DNA from: Mesorhizobium sp. ZC-5
GTDB lineage: Bacteria > Pseudomonadota > Alphaproteobacteria > Rhizobiales > Rhizobiaceae
Direction: 5' to 3'
Length of the DNA stretch: 64,000 nt
Assembly: GCF_025753855.1 (NCBI RefSeq)
Contig: NZ_JAOWPT010000001.1
Span: 337,001-401,000, forward strand
Shown: positions 9,134 through 17,844 of the stretch, in pieces
Layout: each line of letters opens with the position of its first letter
Numbering within the stretch: position 1 is the stretch's first letter
Program-made: the position numbers and the translations under genes
Notes under the pieces: generated by a model
What the model was told of the DNA's origin: nothing
Databases searched by the model: none
What the model saw: only the letters and a program-made list of their open reading frames with translations

Positions 9134-10141
9134 GTGCCGAAAGAGTTGATCGAAAGTCCGGAACGCGCAGGGGCCGCCACGCCCGCGGACAACGACGTCC
9201 TGTCTGCCGTGCTGGGCACGATTAGGCTCTCCGGATCGCTGCAGTTCTGTTTCATGCCAACCGGTGCCTGGCAGACGGACGCAGCACCGTCACTCGCGGC
9301 GATGGCCCCAAGCGCTACCAACTCGATGCCCTTTCACATCGTGGTGGAGGGAGCCTGCTGGCTGAAAATGGATGGCGCGGAGGTTGCGCTTTCGGCCGGT
9401 GACATCGTCGCGTTCCCGTTCGGCACCGGCCATCAGCTCGGCGCCGGCAACGACGGCAGGCTGGTGACGCCGGTTCGGGACCTGCCGCCGAAGCCCTGGC
9501 GGGAAATCCCGGTCCTCCACTATGGAGACGAACCGCAAAGGGTGCGGTTGCTGTGCGGCTATCTGCATTGCGACGCGTTGAATTTCCGCCCCCTCAGGAA
9601 CGCGCTGCCGCAACTCGTCTGCGTCAGGACAAAGGGGGCGGATGAAGCCCGCTGGCTCGCCGCGGCGATCGGCCAGATGGTGGCAGAGGTGGACAGGCCG
9701 CGCACCGGTGGACTTTCGATGCTGGAGCGGCTGACGGAAATCATATTCATCGAGCTGTTGCGGCATCAGATCGTCGCCGCGAGGCCCGGAGCGACCGGAT
9801 GGCTCGCGGCGTTGGCTGAGCCATCGCTGGGGAGGTGCCTTTCCCTTATCCACGACAACCCCGGGCGCGATTGGTCGCTGCAGGCCCTTTCAGCTGCTTG
9901 CGGGCTATCGCGCAGCACACTCGCCGAACGTTTCGAGACGATACTTGACACATCGCCGATGCGCTATCTGCGCGAATGGCGGCTTTATCTCGCCGGGATC
10001 GAACTCGGCACGACCGCCAGGTCAATCGCCGCGATCGCGCATGCCGCGGGATACGGTACCGAGGCAGCTTTCAACCGCGCATTTTCGCGCGCCCATGGCA
10101 TTCCGCCGGCGGCATGGCGGCAGAACGCCAGGCGGAGCTAG
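9134..10141 (+). CDS. AraC family transcriptional regulator with N-terminal cupin domain
   Basis: The N-terminal half (starting PKELIESPERAG) contains a cupin-like sensing domain of the AraC cupin_6 type (DVLSAVLGTIRLSGSLQFCF, DIVAFPFGTGHQLGAG). The C-terminal ~100 residues hold two helix-turn-helix motifs (WSLQALSAACGLSRSTLAER and SIAAIAHAAGYGTEAAFNRA), the standard AraC DNA-binding domain. The start is uncertain: I use GTG 9134, because the family domain begins soon after it; a TTG at 9083 is also in frame and would add 17 residues. No ATG is available. Divergent transcription from the DsrE gene suggests local regulation. Confidence 0.82.
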   Translation: MPKELIESPERAGAATPADNDVLSAVLGTIRLSGSLQFCFMPTGAWQTDAAPSLAAMAPSATNSMPFHIVVEGACWLKMDGAEVALSAGDIVAFPFGTGHQLGAGNDGRLVTPVRDLPPKPWREIPVLHYGDEPQRVRLLCGYLHCDALNFRPLRNALPQLVCVRTKGADEARWLAAAIGQMVAEVDRPRTGGLSMLERLTEIIFIELLRHQIVAARPGATGWLAALAEPSLGRCLSLIHDNPGRDWSLQALSAACGLSRSTLAERFETILDTSPMRYLREWRLYLAGIELGTTARSIAAIAHAAGYGTEAAFNRAFSRAHGIPPAAWRQNARRS

Positions 10142-10316
10142 GCTCCTACCGGCTAGCGGGACGGTCTCCCTCAAGGCAATTCCCCGCCGAATCCTGGGAT
10201 TCCGAACCGATCGCAGAGTTCACGTTTTTGTCACCCGCCTCGCCTTTGCCGTGTTTGCTGCTATTCTTCGAGTCGTGGAGGCGACGCCATCCTGCGTTGT
10301 CTGTCTGGAAAGGCCG

Positions 10317-12914
10317 ATGAACGAAACACCGACCGTCAGCACCACACGCGGATTTGCCGGACGGCTGAAGCGCACGCGTCTTGTGACGCGGGCGGCTGTG
10401 ATGCTTGAGCGGCTGTGGCCGCTGGCATTGCCGGTGGTGGTTGTGGTCAGCCTGTTCCTGTCCCTTTCGTGGCTCGGCCTGTTCCGTATCGTGCCTGATA
10501 CGGCGCGGCTTGCACTTGCCGTTCTATTCGCCGCCGGCGCCATCGTTGCGCTCTATCCGCTGCGCTTCTTCCGCCGTCCCACGGCAGAGGAGATCGACCG
10601 CCGTATCGAGCGCGCCAACGAATTGCAGCATACGCCGGTGCTGGTCCAGACTGACAGGTTAACCGGCAAGGACGACAGTTTCGGCCAGGCGCTCTGGCAA
10701 GAGCATCAGCGCCGCATGGCCGAAAAGCTCGGCCGTGTGAGCGGCGACCTGCCGCGCACCTCGGTGCCGGAACGCGACCCCTGGGCGTTGCGCGCCGTCG
10801 CTGCCCTGCTGCTTGTCGCGGCTTTCGCCTTTTCGCTGGGGCCGCTCGGCGGCAGCGTCACCGACGCATTCAGGGCACACGCCGCGCGCGACGCGGTTCC
10901 CGCACGTATCGATGCCTGGGTGACGCCGCCGGCCTACACCGGCAAGGCGCCGGTATTCCTGACTGCGGACGCAACACAGGCGGCACCGGTCTACACCGTT
11001 CCGGAAGGCAGTGACGTGGCCTTGCGCGTAACCGGCGGATCCGGCGAGGAGACGCTCGGCTACACCGACATGAATGGCAACACGCGCGACCTGACGCCCA
11101 ATGCACCGGCACAGCAGCAGGCCAAGCCGGCGAATTCCCCCGATGCGCCCGGCGCGCCACGCCAGTTTGCCGGCAAGCTCAACACCGACGGCGTCCTGGC
11201 GCTGAAGTCGGGCGAGCAGGAGGTCGCCAAATGGTCATTCTCGGTAATCCCCGACAGGGCACCTGAAATCCGTTTCGCCGGCGAGCCGAAACGTGCCGTT
11301 AACGGCACCTTTGAATTGAACTACGAAATCGTCGACGACTACGGCGCAGCCTCCGGCGGGACGGAATTCGTTCTCGACGAGTCGCCGAAGCCGGGCGCAC
11401 GCCCTCTCTACGCCGCGCCTGAAATGCCACTGACCCTGCCGCGCAGGGGTGCCGAGAACGGCGCGGCGAAAGCGACGCGCGACCTGACCGAGCATGTGTG
11501 GGCCGGCGCAAAAGTGAAGCTGACGTTGAAGGCGACCGACGATGCCGGTCATGAGGCAAGCAGCGAGACCAAGACGATCACCCTGCCCGAGAAGCCATTC
11601 TCCAACCCGCTCGCCAAGGCGGTGGTAGAGCAGCGGCAGATCCTGGCGCTGGACGCCAACCGCAAGCCGCACGTGCTCGACCTGATGGATGCCATCACGC
11701 TGCGGCCCGAGGACACGTTCGACAACATGTCGCATTATCTGGCGATCATGAGCGCGCGGACCCGGCTGCGCATGGCGCGCAGTGACGACGACCTACGCGG
11801 GGTCGTCAGCTATCTCTGGGAAGTCGCGCTCGGCATCGAGGAGGGCGATCTCTCCGCCGCCGAGAAGCGGCTTCGCCAGGCCCAGGAAGCCTTGAAGCAG
11901 GCGCTCGAAGACGGCGCCAGCGACGAGGAAATCGACAAGCTGATGAATGAGCTTCGCCAGGCGATGAACGAATTCCTGCGCGAGTTCGCCGAGCGCGCGC
12001 GGCAGAACCCGAACATGGCGCAGCAGATGCCGCCGAACAGCGAGATGATGCGCGAGAGCGACCTGCAGCGCATGCTCGACCAGATCGAGAATCTCGCGAA
12101 ATCGGGTTCGCGCGACCAGGCGCAGGAGCTGCTGTCGCAGCTTCAGGACATGATGAACAACCTGCAAGCCGCACGCCCGCAGCAAGGCCAGCAGGGCCAG
12201 AACGGCCAGCAGAGCGAGATGCGCGAGCAGATGGACAAGCTGGGCGAGATCATGCGGCGCCAGCAGGAGATGATGAACGAGACGTTCCGCATGGACCAGA
12301 TGCAGCGCGGGCAGCGCCAGCGCGGCGATCAGCAGGGGCAAGAAGGACAGGAAGGTCAGCAGGGTCAGCAAGGGCAAGGCCAGCAACCCGGCCAGCAGGG
12401 CCAGCCGATGTCGCCCGAGGAATTCGCCGAGGCGATGAAGCAGTTGCAGGAAGGCCAGGGCAAGCTGCAGGGCGATCTGGGCGACCTGATGAAAGGCCTC
12501 GAAGGCATGGGCATCCAGCCCGGCGAAGGTTTCGGCGAGGCCGGCGAAGCTATGGGCGATGCGGGCGATGCCCTTGGCGAGGGACAGGGCGAGCGGGCCG
12601 TCGGCGACCAGGGACGCGCGCTGGAGGCGTTGCGCCGTGGCGCCCAGGACATGATGCAGCAGATGCAGCAGGCCATGCAGGGCGATCAGGGCGGTTCCGA
12701 ACAGGGTGGCCGCCAGCAGAATGCGGACCGCGACCCGCTCGGCCGTCCGCGCGCCACGACCGGTCCGGATTTCGGCAACTCGGTTAAGGTGCCGGACGAG
12801 ATCGACGTGCAGCGCGCCCGCCAGATCCTCGACGCCATTCGCAAGCGGCTTGGCAATGCGCTGAGCCCGGCACTCGAAAAAGACTATCTCGAGCGACTGC
12901 TCGAATTGCGGTAG
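10317..12914 (+). CDS. DUF4175 (TIGR02302-type) large membrane-anchored protein
   Basis: A protein of 865 aa. Three hydrophobic segments (about residues 35-55, 60-80 and 160-180) are followed by a long soluble region. An immunoglobulin-like stretch around 200-420 precedes a helical, charged region. Residues about 620-700 are dominated by Gln and Gly (repeats such as GQQGQNGQQ and GQEGQQGQQGQGQQ). This architecture is the rhizobial TIGR02302/DUF4175 family, function unknown and probably envelope-related. ATG 10317 is chosen because the first membrane segment begins soon after; the frame remains open upstream into the AraC gene. In related genomes this gene often lies close to lysA, which suggests the three preceding genes were inserted; that is inference. 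Confidence 0.85.
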   Translation: MNETPTVSTTRGFAGRLKRTRLVTRAAVMLERLWPLALPVVVVVSLFLSLSWLGLFRIVPDTARLALAVLFAAGAIVALYPLRFFRRPTAEEIDRRIERANELQHTPVLVQTDRLTGKDDSFGQALWQEHQRRMAEKLGRVSGDLPRTSVPERDPWALRAVAALLLVAAFAFSLGPLGGSVTDAFRAHAARDAVPARIDAWVTPPAYTGKAPVFLTADATQAAPVYTVPEGSDVALRVTGGSGEETLGYTDMNGNTRDLTPNAPAQQQAKPANSPDAPGAPRQFAGKLNTDGVLALKSGEQEVAKWSFSVIPDRAPEIRFAGEPKRAVNGTFELNYEIVDDYGAASGGTEFVLDESPKPGARPLYAAPEMPLTLPRRGAENGAAKATRDLTEHVWAGAKVKLTLKATDDAGHEASSETKTITLPEKPFSNPLAKAVVEQRQILALDANRKPHVLDLMDAITLRPEDTFDNMSHYLAIMSARTRLRMARSDDDLRGVVSYLWEVALGIEEGDLSAAEKRLRQAQEALKQALEDGASDEEIDKLMNELRQAMNEFLREFAERARQNPNMAQQMPPNSEMMRESDLQRMLDQIENLAKSGSRDQAQELLSQLQDMMNNLQAARPQQGQQGQNGQQSEMREQMDKLGEIMRRQQEMMNETFRMDQMQRGQRQRGDQQGQEGQEGQQGQQGQGQQPGQQGQPMSPEEFAEAMKQLQEGQGKLQGDLGDLMKGLEGMGIQPGEGFGEAGEAMGDAGDALGEGQGERAVGDQGRALEALRRGAQDMMQQMQQAMQGDQGGSEQGGRQQNADRDPLGRPRATTGPDFGNSVKVPDEIDVQRARQILDAIRKRLGNALSPALEKDYLERLLELR

Positions 12915-13038
12915 CAACCCGCCGGAATCCTAACTGCTCGTAAACCATAAGCGCCTGAAACCGGCGATTTTTACGGCGCGCAATTGTTCCGTAAGCCTGA
13001 CCTGCTACGCGAAAGGTGGAGAACCACGAGGCGCGGTG

Positions 13039-13695
13039 ATGGCGGACGATGCAGCGATTGCAACGGCAGGTGCCGACGGTGGCTTGCTGACCGTCAGCGA
13101 AGCGCATGCGTTGGTCGACGTCGCAAACGGCGCCAATGCGTCCTTGCGAACCTTGCTCGATTGGGTCGAAAACTACCTGATGGCAGGTCATCCGGACCTC
13201 GGCCGGACCGGCGCCGTGTGCCCATTCACCAAGCAGGCGGCCAAGATCGACACCGTGCGCATGGGCATCTCTCAGGCAGCGCCGCAGGATGAGGAAAAGG
13301 CCTTCGTGCTGATCCGCGACGGGTTTGCCGAACTGGAAAAGATCCCAAGCAAACCGGCGATGCGCCATTTTCGCACGGTGATCGTCGGTTTTCCCGGATG
13401 CAACAGCGAGGCCGGCGTCGCCATGCTGAAACGGGTGCAGCGAAGGTTGCGCTTCTACTCGCTGCGGCGCGGCAAAATGATCGGCATGATGCACGCCACT
13501 TCTGAGGATCCCGGCTTGTGGAACCCCGATTTCCGCCCGCTGCGGTCGCCGCTGCCGGTGCTGGCGATCCGGCATATGGTTGAGCAGGACGCGCCATTCG
13601 CGGCCAAGCATCCGCCGCTGATGGTGGCGTATCTGTTGAGGTTCCCGCTGGCGGGAGCAAAACGACTCGTCGCCTACATGCGGGCCGGTGGCTGA
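13039..13695 (+). CDS. conserved protein of unknown function (DUF6875-like)
   Basis: A protein of 218 aa with no signal peptide or membrane segment. Recognisable blocks are GAVCPFTKQAAK and IVGFPGCNSEAGVAMLKRVQ, and near the C-terminus HATSEDPGLWNPDFRPLRSP followed by a hydrophobic PVLAIRHMV segment. These recall proteins annotated DUF6875, which have no known activity. Cys and His positions (GAVCPF, GFPGCN, MMHATSED) could form an active site, but that is speculation. The ATG at 13039 overlaps a GTG at 13036. It ends 3 bp before the CelD-like acyltransferase gene, so the two almost certainly form an operon and probably act together. Confidence 0.7.
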   Translation: MADDAAIATAGADGGLLTVSEAHALVDVANGANASLRTLLDWVENYLMAGHPDLGRTGAVCPFTKQAAKIDTVRMGISQAAPQDEEKAFVLIRDGFAELEKIPSKPAMRHFRTVIVGFPGCNSEAGVAMLKRVQRRLRFYSLRRGKMIGMMHATSEDPGLWNPDFRPLRSPLPVLAIRHMVEQDAPFAAKHPPLMVAYLLRFPLAGAKRLVAYMRAGG

Positions 13696-13698
13696 ACC

Positions 13699-14886
13699 AT
13701 GAACAGCCCGGCAAGGTTGGCTGTGGCCGGACAAGCCCCTGCCCCCGACGGACAGCTTGCCGGCCTCGACATTGCCGTGGTCACGAGCGCCGAGGGCTTC
13801 GTCGCGCTGAGCAATGAATGGACCGCTTTGTTCGAGCGTGCCGCCGAACCCGCACAAGTCTTTCAAAGCTTCGTCTTTCTCGATCATTGGGCCCGGCACT
13901 ATCTGGACGAGCGAACGTCGCTTTCCATCGTCACAGGCCGCAAGGGCGGCAGACTGGTGATGGCGTGGCCGCTGGTGCGACGCAAACAGGCAGGGGCAGA
14001 CACCCTGGCCTTCATGGGCGCGCCGGTGGCGCAGTTCGGCGACCTTTTGATCGACAAGGGCCTGGAGACCGAGGACTGGCTTCGAGCCGGCTGGGCTGCC
14101 GTGCGGAGCCTGGGCGCCGATCTGTTCGAGGCTCGCAAGGTGCGCGCGGATTCCGCCTTTTTCCGCTGCCCAATCGAAGACCGCACTATCGCTTTCGACC
14201 ACCAGGAAGCACCATTCGCTGATCTTGTCCGACGCGTTGGCGTCGATGGGCCGGGCAAAGCTTATTCAGCGAAGGAACGCTCCAACCAGCGCCGTCATCT
14301 GCGGCGCCTTGGCGAGCGGGGCGAGATCGCCTTCCATCACCATGATCCGGGATCGCGAGCCGCCGAACTCGCGGTGCAGGCTGTGGCGCTCAAGCGGGAG
14401 TGGCTGAGCCGCAGTTCGATCCTGTCGCCGACGGTTAGCGATCCGCGCTTCGAGGCCTTCTTCCGCGATATCGCCGCCGACGCGCAAAACGGTTCGCCGC
14501 TGCGTGTCTCGGTCATCGAATGCGACGGGAAGCCGGCCGGCATCGATCTTTCTTTCGACTGCAAGGGACACACCTTCGGTCACGTTCTCGCCAGCGATCC
14601 CGGCTACGAGCGCGAGGGCGTCGGCGCCGTCCTGGTGCACCAGGTGTTCGCCAACGCACGCCAGCGCGGCAACACGACATTCGACCTGCTGGCGCCGGCC
14701 GATCCCTACAAATTGCATCATGCCGACGGATCGACACCCGTACAGGATATCGTGGTGCCGTTCACCGCGAGAGGCCGCCTGTTTGCGGAGCTTGTGCTGC
14801 GGCGGCTGAAGCCAACGATGAAAGCGGCCGCGCGGTTATTGCCCGCGCAACTGCTCCGATCAGTCGCATCGCGTCTCCAGGCCTAA
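13699..14886 (+). CDS. GNAT/FemAB-type acyltransferase, CelD/BcsL-like
   Basis: A protein of 395 aa of the Acetyltransf_6 (BcsL/CelD) family. The N-terminal half has FQSFVFLDHWARHYLDERTS and WPLVRRKQAGADTLAFMGAP, typical of this group. The C-terminal half has the GNAT acetyl-CoA region (ECDGKPAGIDLSFDCKGHTF, YEREGVGAVLVHQVF, and DLLAPADPYKLHHADGSTP). In Agrobacterium and Rhizobium a related protein, CelD, is needed for cellulose fibril synthesis, but many paralogues serve other polysaccharides. No cellulose synthase genes are near, so the acceptor is unknown. It is the downstream partner of the DUF6875-like gene. Confidence 0.8.
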   Translation: MNSPARLAVAGQAPAPDGQLAGLDIAVVTSAEGFVALSNEWTALFERAAEPAQVFQSFVFLDHWARHYLDERTSLSIVTGRKGGRLVMAWPLVRRKQAGADTLAFMGAPVAQFGDLLIDKGLETEDWLRAGWAAVRSLGADLFEARKVRADSAFFRCPIEDRTIAFDHQEAPFADLVRRVGVDGPGKAYSAKERSNQRRHLRRLGERGEIAFHHHDPGSRAAELAVQAVALKREWLSRSSILSPTVSDPRFEAFFRDIAADAQNGSPLRVSVIECDGKPAGIDLSFDCKGHTFGHVLASDPGYEREGVGAVLVHQVFANARQRGNTTFDLLAPADPYKLHHADGSTPVQDIVVPFTARGRLFAELVLRRLKPTMKAAARLLPAQLLRSVASRLQA

Positions 14887-14898
14887 CGGCAGCGCGCT

Positions 14899-15420
14899 CT
14901 ATTTCCGGACGGCGGTGACTTCGATCTCGACAAGCCAGCTCGGATTGACCAGTGCGGCAACCTGCATCGCCGAGCGCGCTGGCAGATTGGGCTGCGCTTC
15001 GGTGCCGAAGAACTGGGTGTAGCCCTTCATGAAACCGGCGAAATCCATCTTGCCGTCCATCTTCGGGTCGCCGACCAGGAAGACCTGCATCTTGACTACG
15101 TCGCCCATTGTCAGGCCGAGATCCTTGAGGGTTGCCTCGATCGACTTCAGCACGCCTACGGTCTGGGTCTCGGTATTGCCGAAAGCTTCGGGGCTGCCCT
15201 CGGCGGCAGCCTGATCGGCAACCGGCGGCACGGCGCCGCTGACATAGACCGTAGTCAGGCCCGATGGAACTTCGACGGCGCGAGCGATCGGGAAATTGGA
15301 GCCCGGCGTCGCATGACGCACGACCTCACCCGCCGCGGGTTTTTCCTGCGCGGTCGCAATCGCCGCGGAAAGCAACGCGACCGACATTGCGGCTGCGGAC
15401 AGAAGATTTTTCGGGATCAT
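14899..15420 (-). CDS. exported RidA family imine deaminase
   Basis: A protein of 173 aa. Residues 1-24 form a clear Sec signal peptide (LLSAAAMSVALLSAAIATAQ). The rest is a full RidA/YjgF fold. The catalytic arginine is conserved as Arg149 in NLPARSAMQVAAL, and the C-terminal VEIEVTAV strand is normal. RidA hydrolyses reactive 2-imino acids or enamines to keto acids and ammonia. Most RidA proteins are cytoplasmic; an exported one next to an exported amine oxidase suggests it processes that enzyme's imine product. Third gene of a minus-strand set with the cytochrome c and amine oxidase genes; an 88 bp gap separates it from the cytochrome gene. Confidence 0.87.
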   Translation of the reverse strand: MIPKNLLSAAAMSVALLSAAIATAQEKPAAGEVVRHATPGSNFPIARAVEVPSGLTTVYVSGAVPPVADQAAAEGSPEAFGNTETQTVGVLKSIEATLKDLGLTMGDVVKMQVFLVGDPKMDGKMDFAGFMKGYTQFFGTEAQPNLPARSAMQVAALVNPSWLVEIEVTAVRK

Positions 15421-15508
15421 GTCATTCCTCGCATTTCACCGTGGTTCGCGCCCCCGCACAGAACACGGCTCCACCGCACGTCGAAACCGGCGAGCCATCG
15501 GGCATCAA

Positions 15509-15913
15509 TCAGGGGCGTGCCGCCTGCACGTCCTCGACCGTCACCGCGTCGGTATAGTTGTTACCGAAATGCGTGCGGATGTAGTTGACCACCGCCGCCA
15601 CCTGCTCATCGTCGAGATAGGAGCCGAGCGGCGGCATCGCCTTCTGGCCGCTGATCACCATGAAGACAGGATAGGCACCCGCCTCGAGGTTCTCATTCTT
15701 GGCGAGTGCGGGATATTTTCCGGCGCCAACCGCGCCGACACCCTCCGGCATATGGCAGCCCTGGCAGATCGCGGCATAGATGGCTGCCCCGTCGCGAGGT
15801 TCAATCTTCACCGCGTCGCCGAAGCCGGTGGAATCCGACGACTGCGCCAAGGCATGGCTTGCGGCGAGCACCGCTACCGCGGCAGACGCGGCTAACGAGA
15901 TGATCCGGTTCAT
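15509..15913 (-). CDS. periplasmic c-type cytochrome, monohaem
   Basis: A protein of 134 aa. A signal peptide (residues 1-23, ending ASHALA) is followed by one class I cytochrome c domain. Cys50, Cys53 and His54 in CQGCHM bind the haem, and a methionine in QKAMPPLGSYL is the likely sixth ligand. The C-terminus (DDEQVAAVVNYIRTHFGN) is the usual final helix. The ATG at 15913 follows a GGAGGA ribosome site. It lies 29 bp downstream of the flavin amine oxidase gene, which suggests it is that enzyme's electron acceptor, as CycN is for nicotine oxidoreductase NicA2. This role is an inference from neighbourhood. Confidence 0.88.
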   Translation of the reverse strand: MNRIISLAASAAVAVLAASHALAQSSDSTGFGDAVKIEPRDGAAIYAAICQGCHMPEGVGAVGAGKYPALAKNENLEAGAYPVFMVISGQKAMPPLGSYLDDEQVAAVVNYIRTHFGNNYTDAVTVEDVQAARP

Positions 15914-15942
15914 GTCCAAATCCTCCATGTATCGATCCGTGC

Positions 15943-17535
15943 TTACCCGCTGACCACGCGTTGATGGAGACGGCCGATGGCATCGAGAGACGAAAGGATC
16001 GCCCCCTCCATCCAGGCTGGAATGTAGGAGATATGCTCGCCGGCCATGGCGATGCGGCCGTCGATCGAGCTTGCGGCCTGGTAATGCTCCTTGCGCTTTT
16101 CTTCGGTCCACTCGCCATAACAGCCGAGCGTCCACGGGACGCGGTGCCAGCCGACGGAAACGCCGTTGTCGAATTCATCCTTGTATTGCGGATGGATCTG
16201 CGCGCCATATTCCAGCGCCTTCTGGACCCTCTGCTCGGGCGGCAGCGAGGTGAACTCGTAGGCCCAGGCTTCCCAGGAATAGGCGCCGAGCAGCACGCCC
16301 TTGCCGGGACTGTGATAGTCGGTGCTTGGATAGGAGATCAACGTGTTGGGCAGGTCGGTGAAGCTGATGCCGCCATAGATGTGCTCGTCCTCTTCCCAGA
16401 AACGACGCTTGAACTGCAGGCCGACCTTGACCGCGGCGGCGTAAGGCAGGTTCTCGATCGCAGCCTTCATCTCGGGCGACACCTTGATCTCGATCTGGCT
16501 GAGGATGGAGAACGGCACGGTGCAGATGCACCAGTCGGCGGTTGCCGTCTGCGGCTCGCCGCCCTTCTGCGAATCCTCGTAGCGGACGGTGACGCTCTTG
16601 TCGTCCTGGTCGATGGAGATGATCTTCGAATTGTAGCGGATCATCTCGCCTACTTCGCGCTCGAACGCCTTGGCGATCATGTCCATGCCGCCCACCGGCT
16701 GCAGCATCGTGGTCTGGTATTCGTAGAGGTTGCCGATGCTGAGATTGCTCCACAAGCCGGACTGCACGATATCCGTCAGGCCGATCGGCTGCGACGGCTT
16801 GGCGATCGGCATCTGGCCGCCGCCGGGATCGACTTCGAAGCCGCGCCGCTCACTGCTGTGGTCGCCGGCGACATAAGCGTAGTTCTCGTCGAGGGCTCCC
16901 CAGCTTTGCAATGCTTCGAGCAGTTTCTCGCGGTCCTCGGTCGAGACAGTCTGGTCGAGGCCGCCCTGTTTCGTGACCTTCGAGAGAAGCTCCGCGACAT
17001 GGCCGTTGAAGTCGCTGTTGATGTGACGATAGCGCTGTGGCTTGCCGCCGAACGCCTTGGCCGAGTGCAGGTAGGCGTTGTGGTTGACCTGGACAAAGGC
17101 CTCGAGCTTGACGCCGAGCCGCTTGCAATAATCGAGCACCGCATGGTGATGATAAGGAATGCGCCACGGGCCAGGGTTGATGTACAGCCCTTCGTCGAAC
17201 TCGCAGTCCTGTTCGAAACCGCCGAGTTCGGTGTATTTGTCGCCGCCGCGGATGGTCCAGCAGCGCCCGCCGGCCTTTTCCCGATATTCCAGTATCTGGA
17301 CCTTGTAACCCACCTTGGCAAGTTCGTAGGCGGCGACCATGCCGGCCAGCCCAGCGCCAAGGATCAGCACCGAGGCCCCCTTCGGGTCTCCGTCCAGCTT
17401 GATCGGCCCCTTGTAAGGTGACTCTTCGGCGAAACCGAGGGTTGTCATCGCCTGATACATGGCGGCACTGCCGGCAAGGGTGCCTATCATGGCGAGGAGG
17501 TCACGGCGGCTGAGTTGGGAAGTTCCGGAAAGCAT
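15943..17535 (-). CDS. flavin monoamine oxidase family protein with predicted Tat signal
   Basis: A protein of 530 aa. The N-terminus holds Arg10-Arg11 in SQLSRRDLLAMIGTLAGSAA, a twin-arginine export signal. The FAD-binding Rossmann motif follows (VLILGAGLAGMVAAYELAKV, then EKAGGRCWT), and the C-terminal FAD block is MAGEHISYIPAWMEGAILSS. The fold fits monoamine, L-amino-acid and nicotine oxidases; substrate is unknown. ATG 17535 is preferred because AAGGAG lies just upstream; the frame extends to 17580 without a better site. Export as a folded flavoprotein, with cytochrome c and RidA genes downstream, suggests a dehydrogenase passing electrons to the respiratory chain rather than to oxygen. 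Confidence 0.9.
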   Translation of the reverse strand: MLSGTSQLSRRDLLAMIGTLAGSAAMYQAMTTLGFAEESPYKGPIKLDGDPKGASVLILGAGLAGMVAAYELAKVGYKVQILEYREKAGGRCWTIRGGDKYTELGGFEQDCEFDEGLYINPGPWRIPYHHHAVLDYCKRLGVKLEAFVQVNHNAYLHSAKAFGGKPQRYRHINSDFNGHVAELLSKVTKQGGLDQTVSTEDREKLLEALQSWGALDENYAYVAGDHSSERRGFEVDPGGGQMPIAKPSQPIGLTDIVQSGLWSNLSIGNLYEYQTTMLQPVGGMDMIAKAFEREVGEMIRYNSKIISIDQDDKSVTVRYEDSQKGGEPQTATADWCICTVPFSILSQIEIKVSPEMKAAIENLPYAAAVKVGLQFKRRFWEEDEHIYGGISFTDLPNTLISYPSTDYHSPGKGVLLGAYSWEAWAYEFTSLPPEQRVQKALEYGAQIHPQYKDEFDNGVSVGWHRVPWTLGCYGEWTEEKRKEHYQAASSIDGRIAMAGEHISYIPAWMEGAILSSLDAIGRLHQRVVSG

Positions 17536-17844
17536 CGAACGCACTCCTTCGGTCAGGAACCGAAAGCAGCTTAGTCCCATGCAAGCCGCCCGTCAGGAGT
17601 GTAGGGCGTCAATTCGATAAGGCCAGTCGCGTGCCGGCAGCTATGGCAAACGGATGGTAAATGCCGGCTGTACACGCACCAATAACATGCAGAAAGAAAA
17701 CCGCTTCACTTGGCAAAGAACTTAACATATATAGTCCCGCCACAACCCACGGCTGTTGCTTCCGGATCAACAACTTCGCAGATGGTTCGAGGCGAAAGAC
17801 ACAGTAAAAGGCAGCCGCGACAATAGAAAGACGGATCACAGGAC
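17536..17844. other. divergent intergenic region (309 bp) without a gene
   Basis: This gap separates the divergent amine oxidase operon and the unknown membrane protein gene and should hold both promoters. It is more AT-rich than its surroundings, especially around 17700-17735 (CTTAACATATATAGTCCCG). I see no convincing coding frame or riboswitch. A possible -10-like TATAGT lies at about 17728, but no well-spaced -35 sequence supports it. Confidence 0.4.

Noticed and set aside
11793-12917. 374-codon minus-strand frame rich in Leu/His/Ala
   Set aside because: Antisense of the Gln-rich part of the DUF4175 gene; its apparent Leu-rich hydrophobicity comes from reverse-complemented CAG codons.
15961-17421. 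486-codon plus-strand frame
   Set aside because: Antisense shadow of the flavin amine oxidase gene, which has clear FAD motifs.
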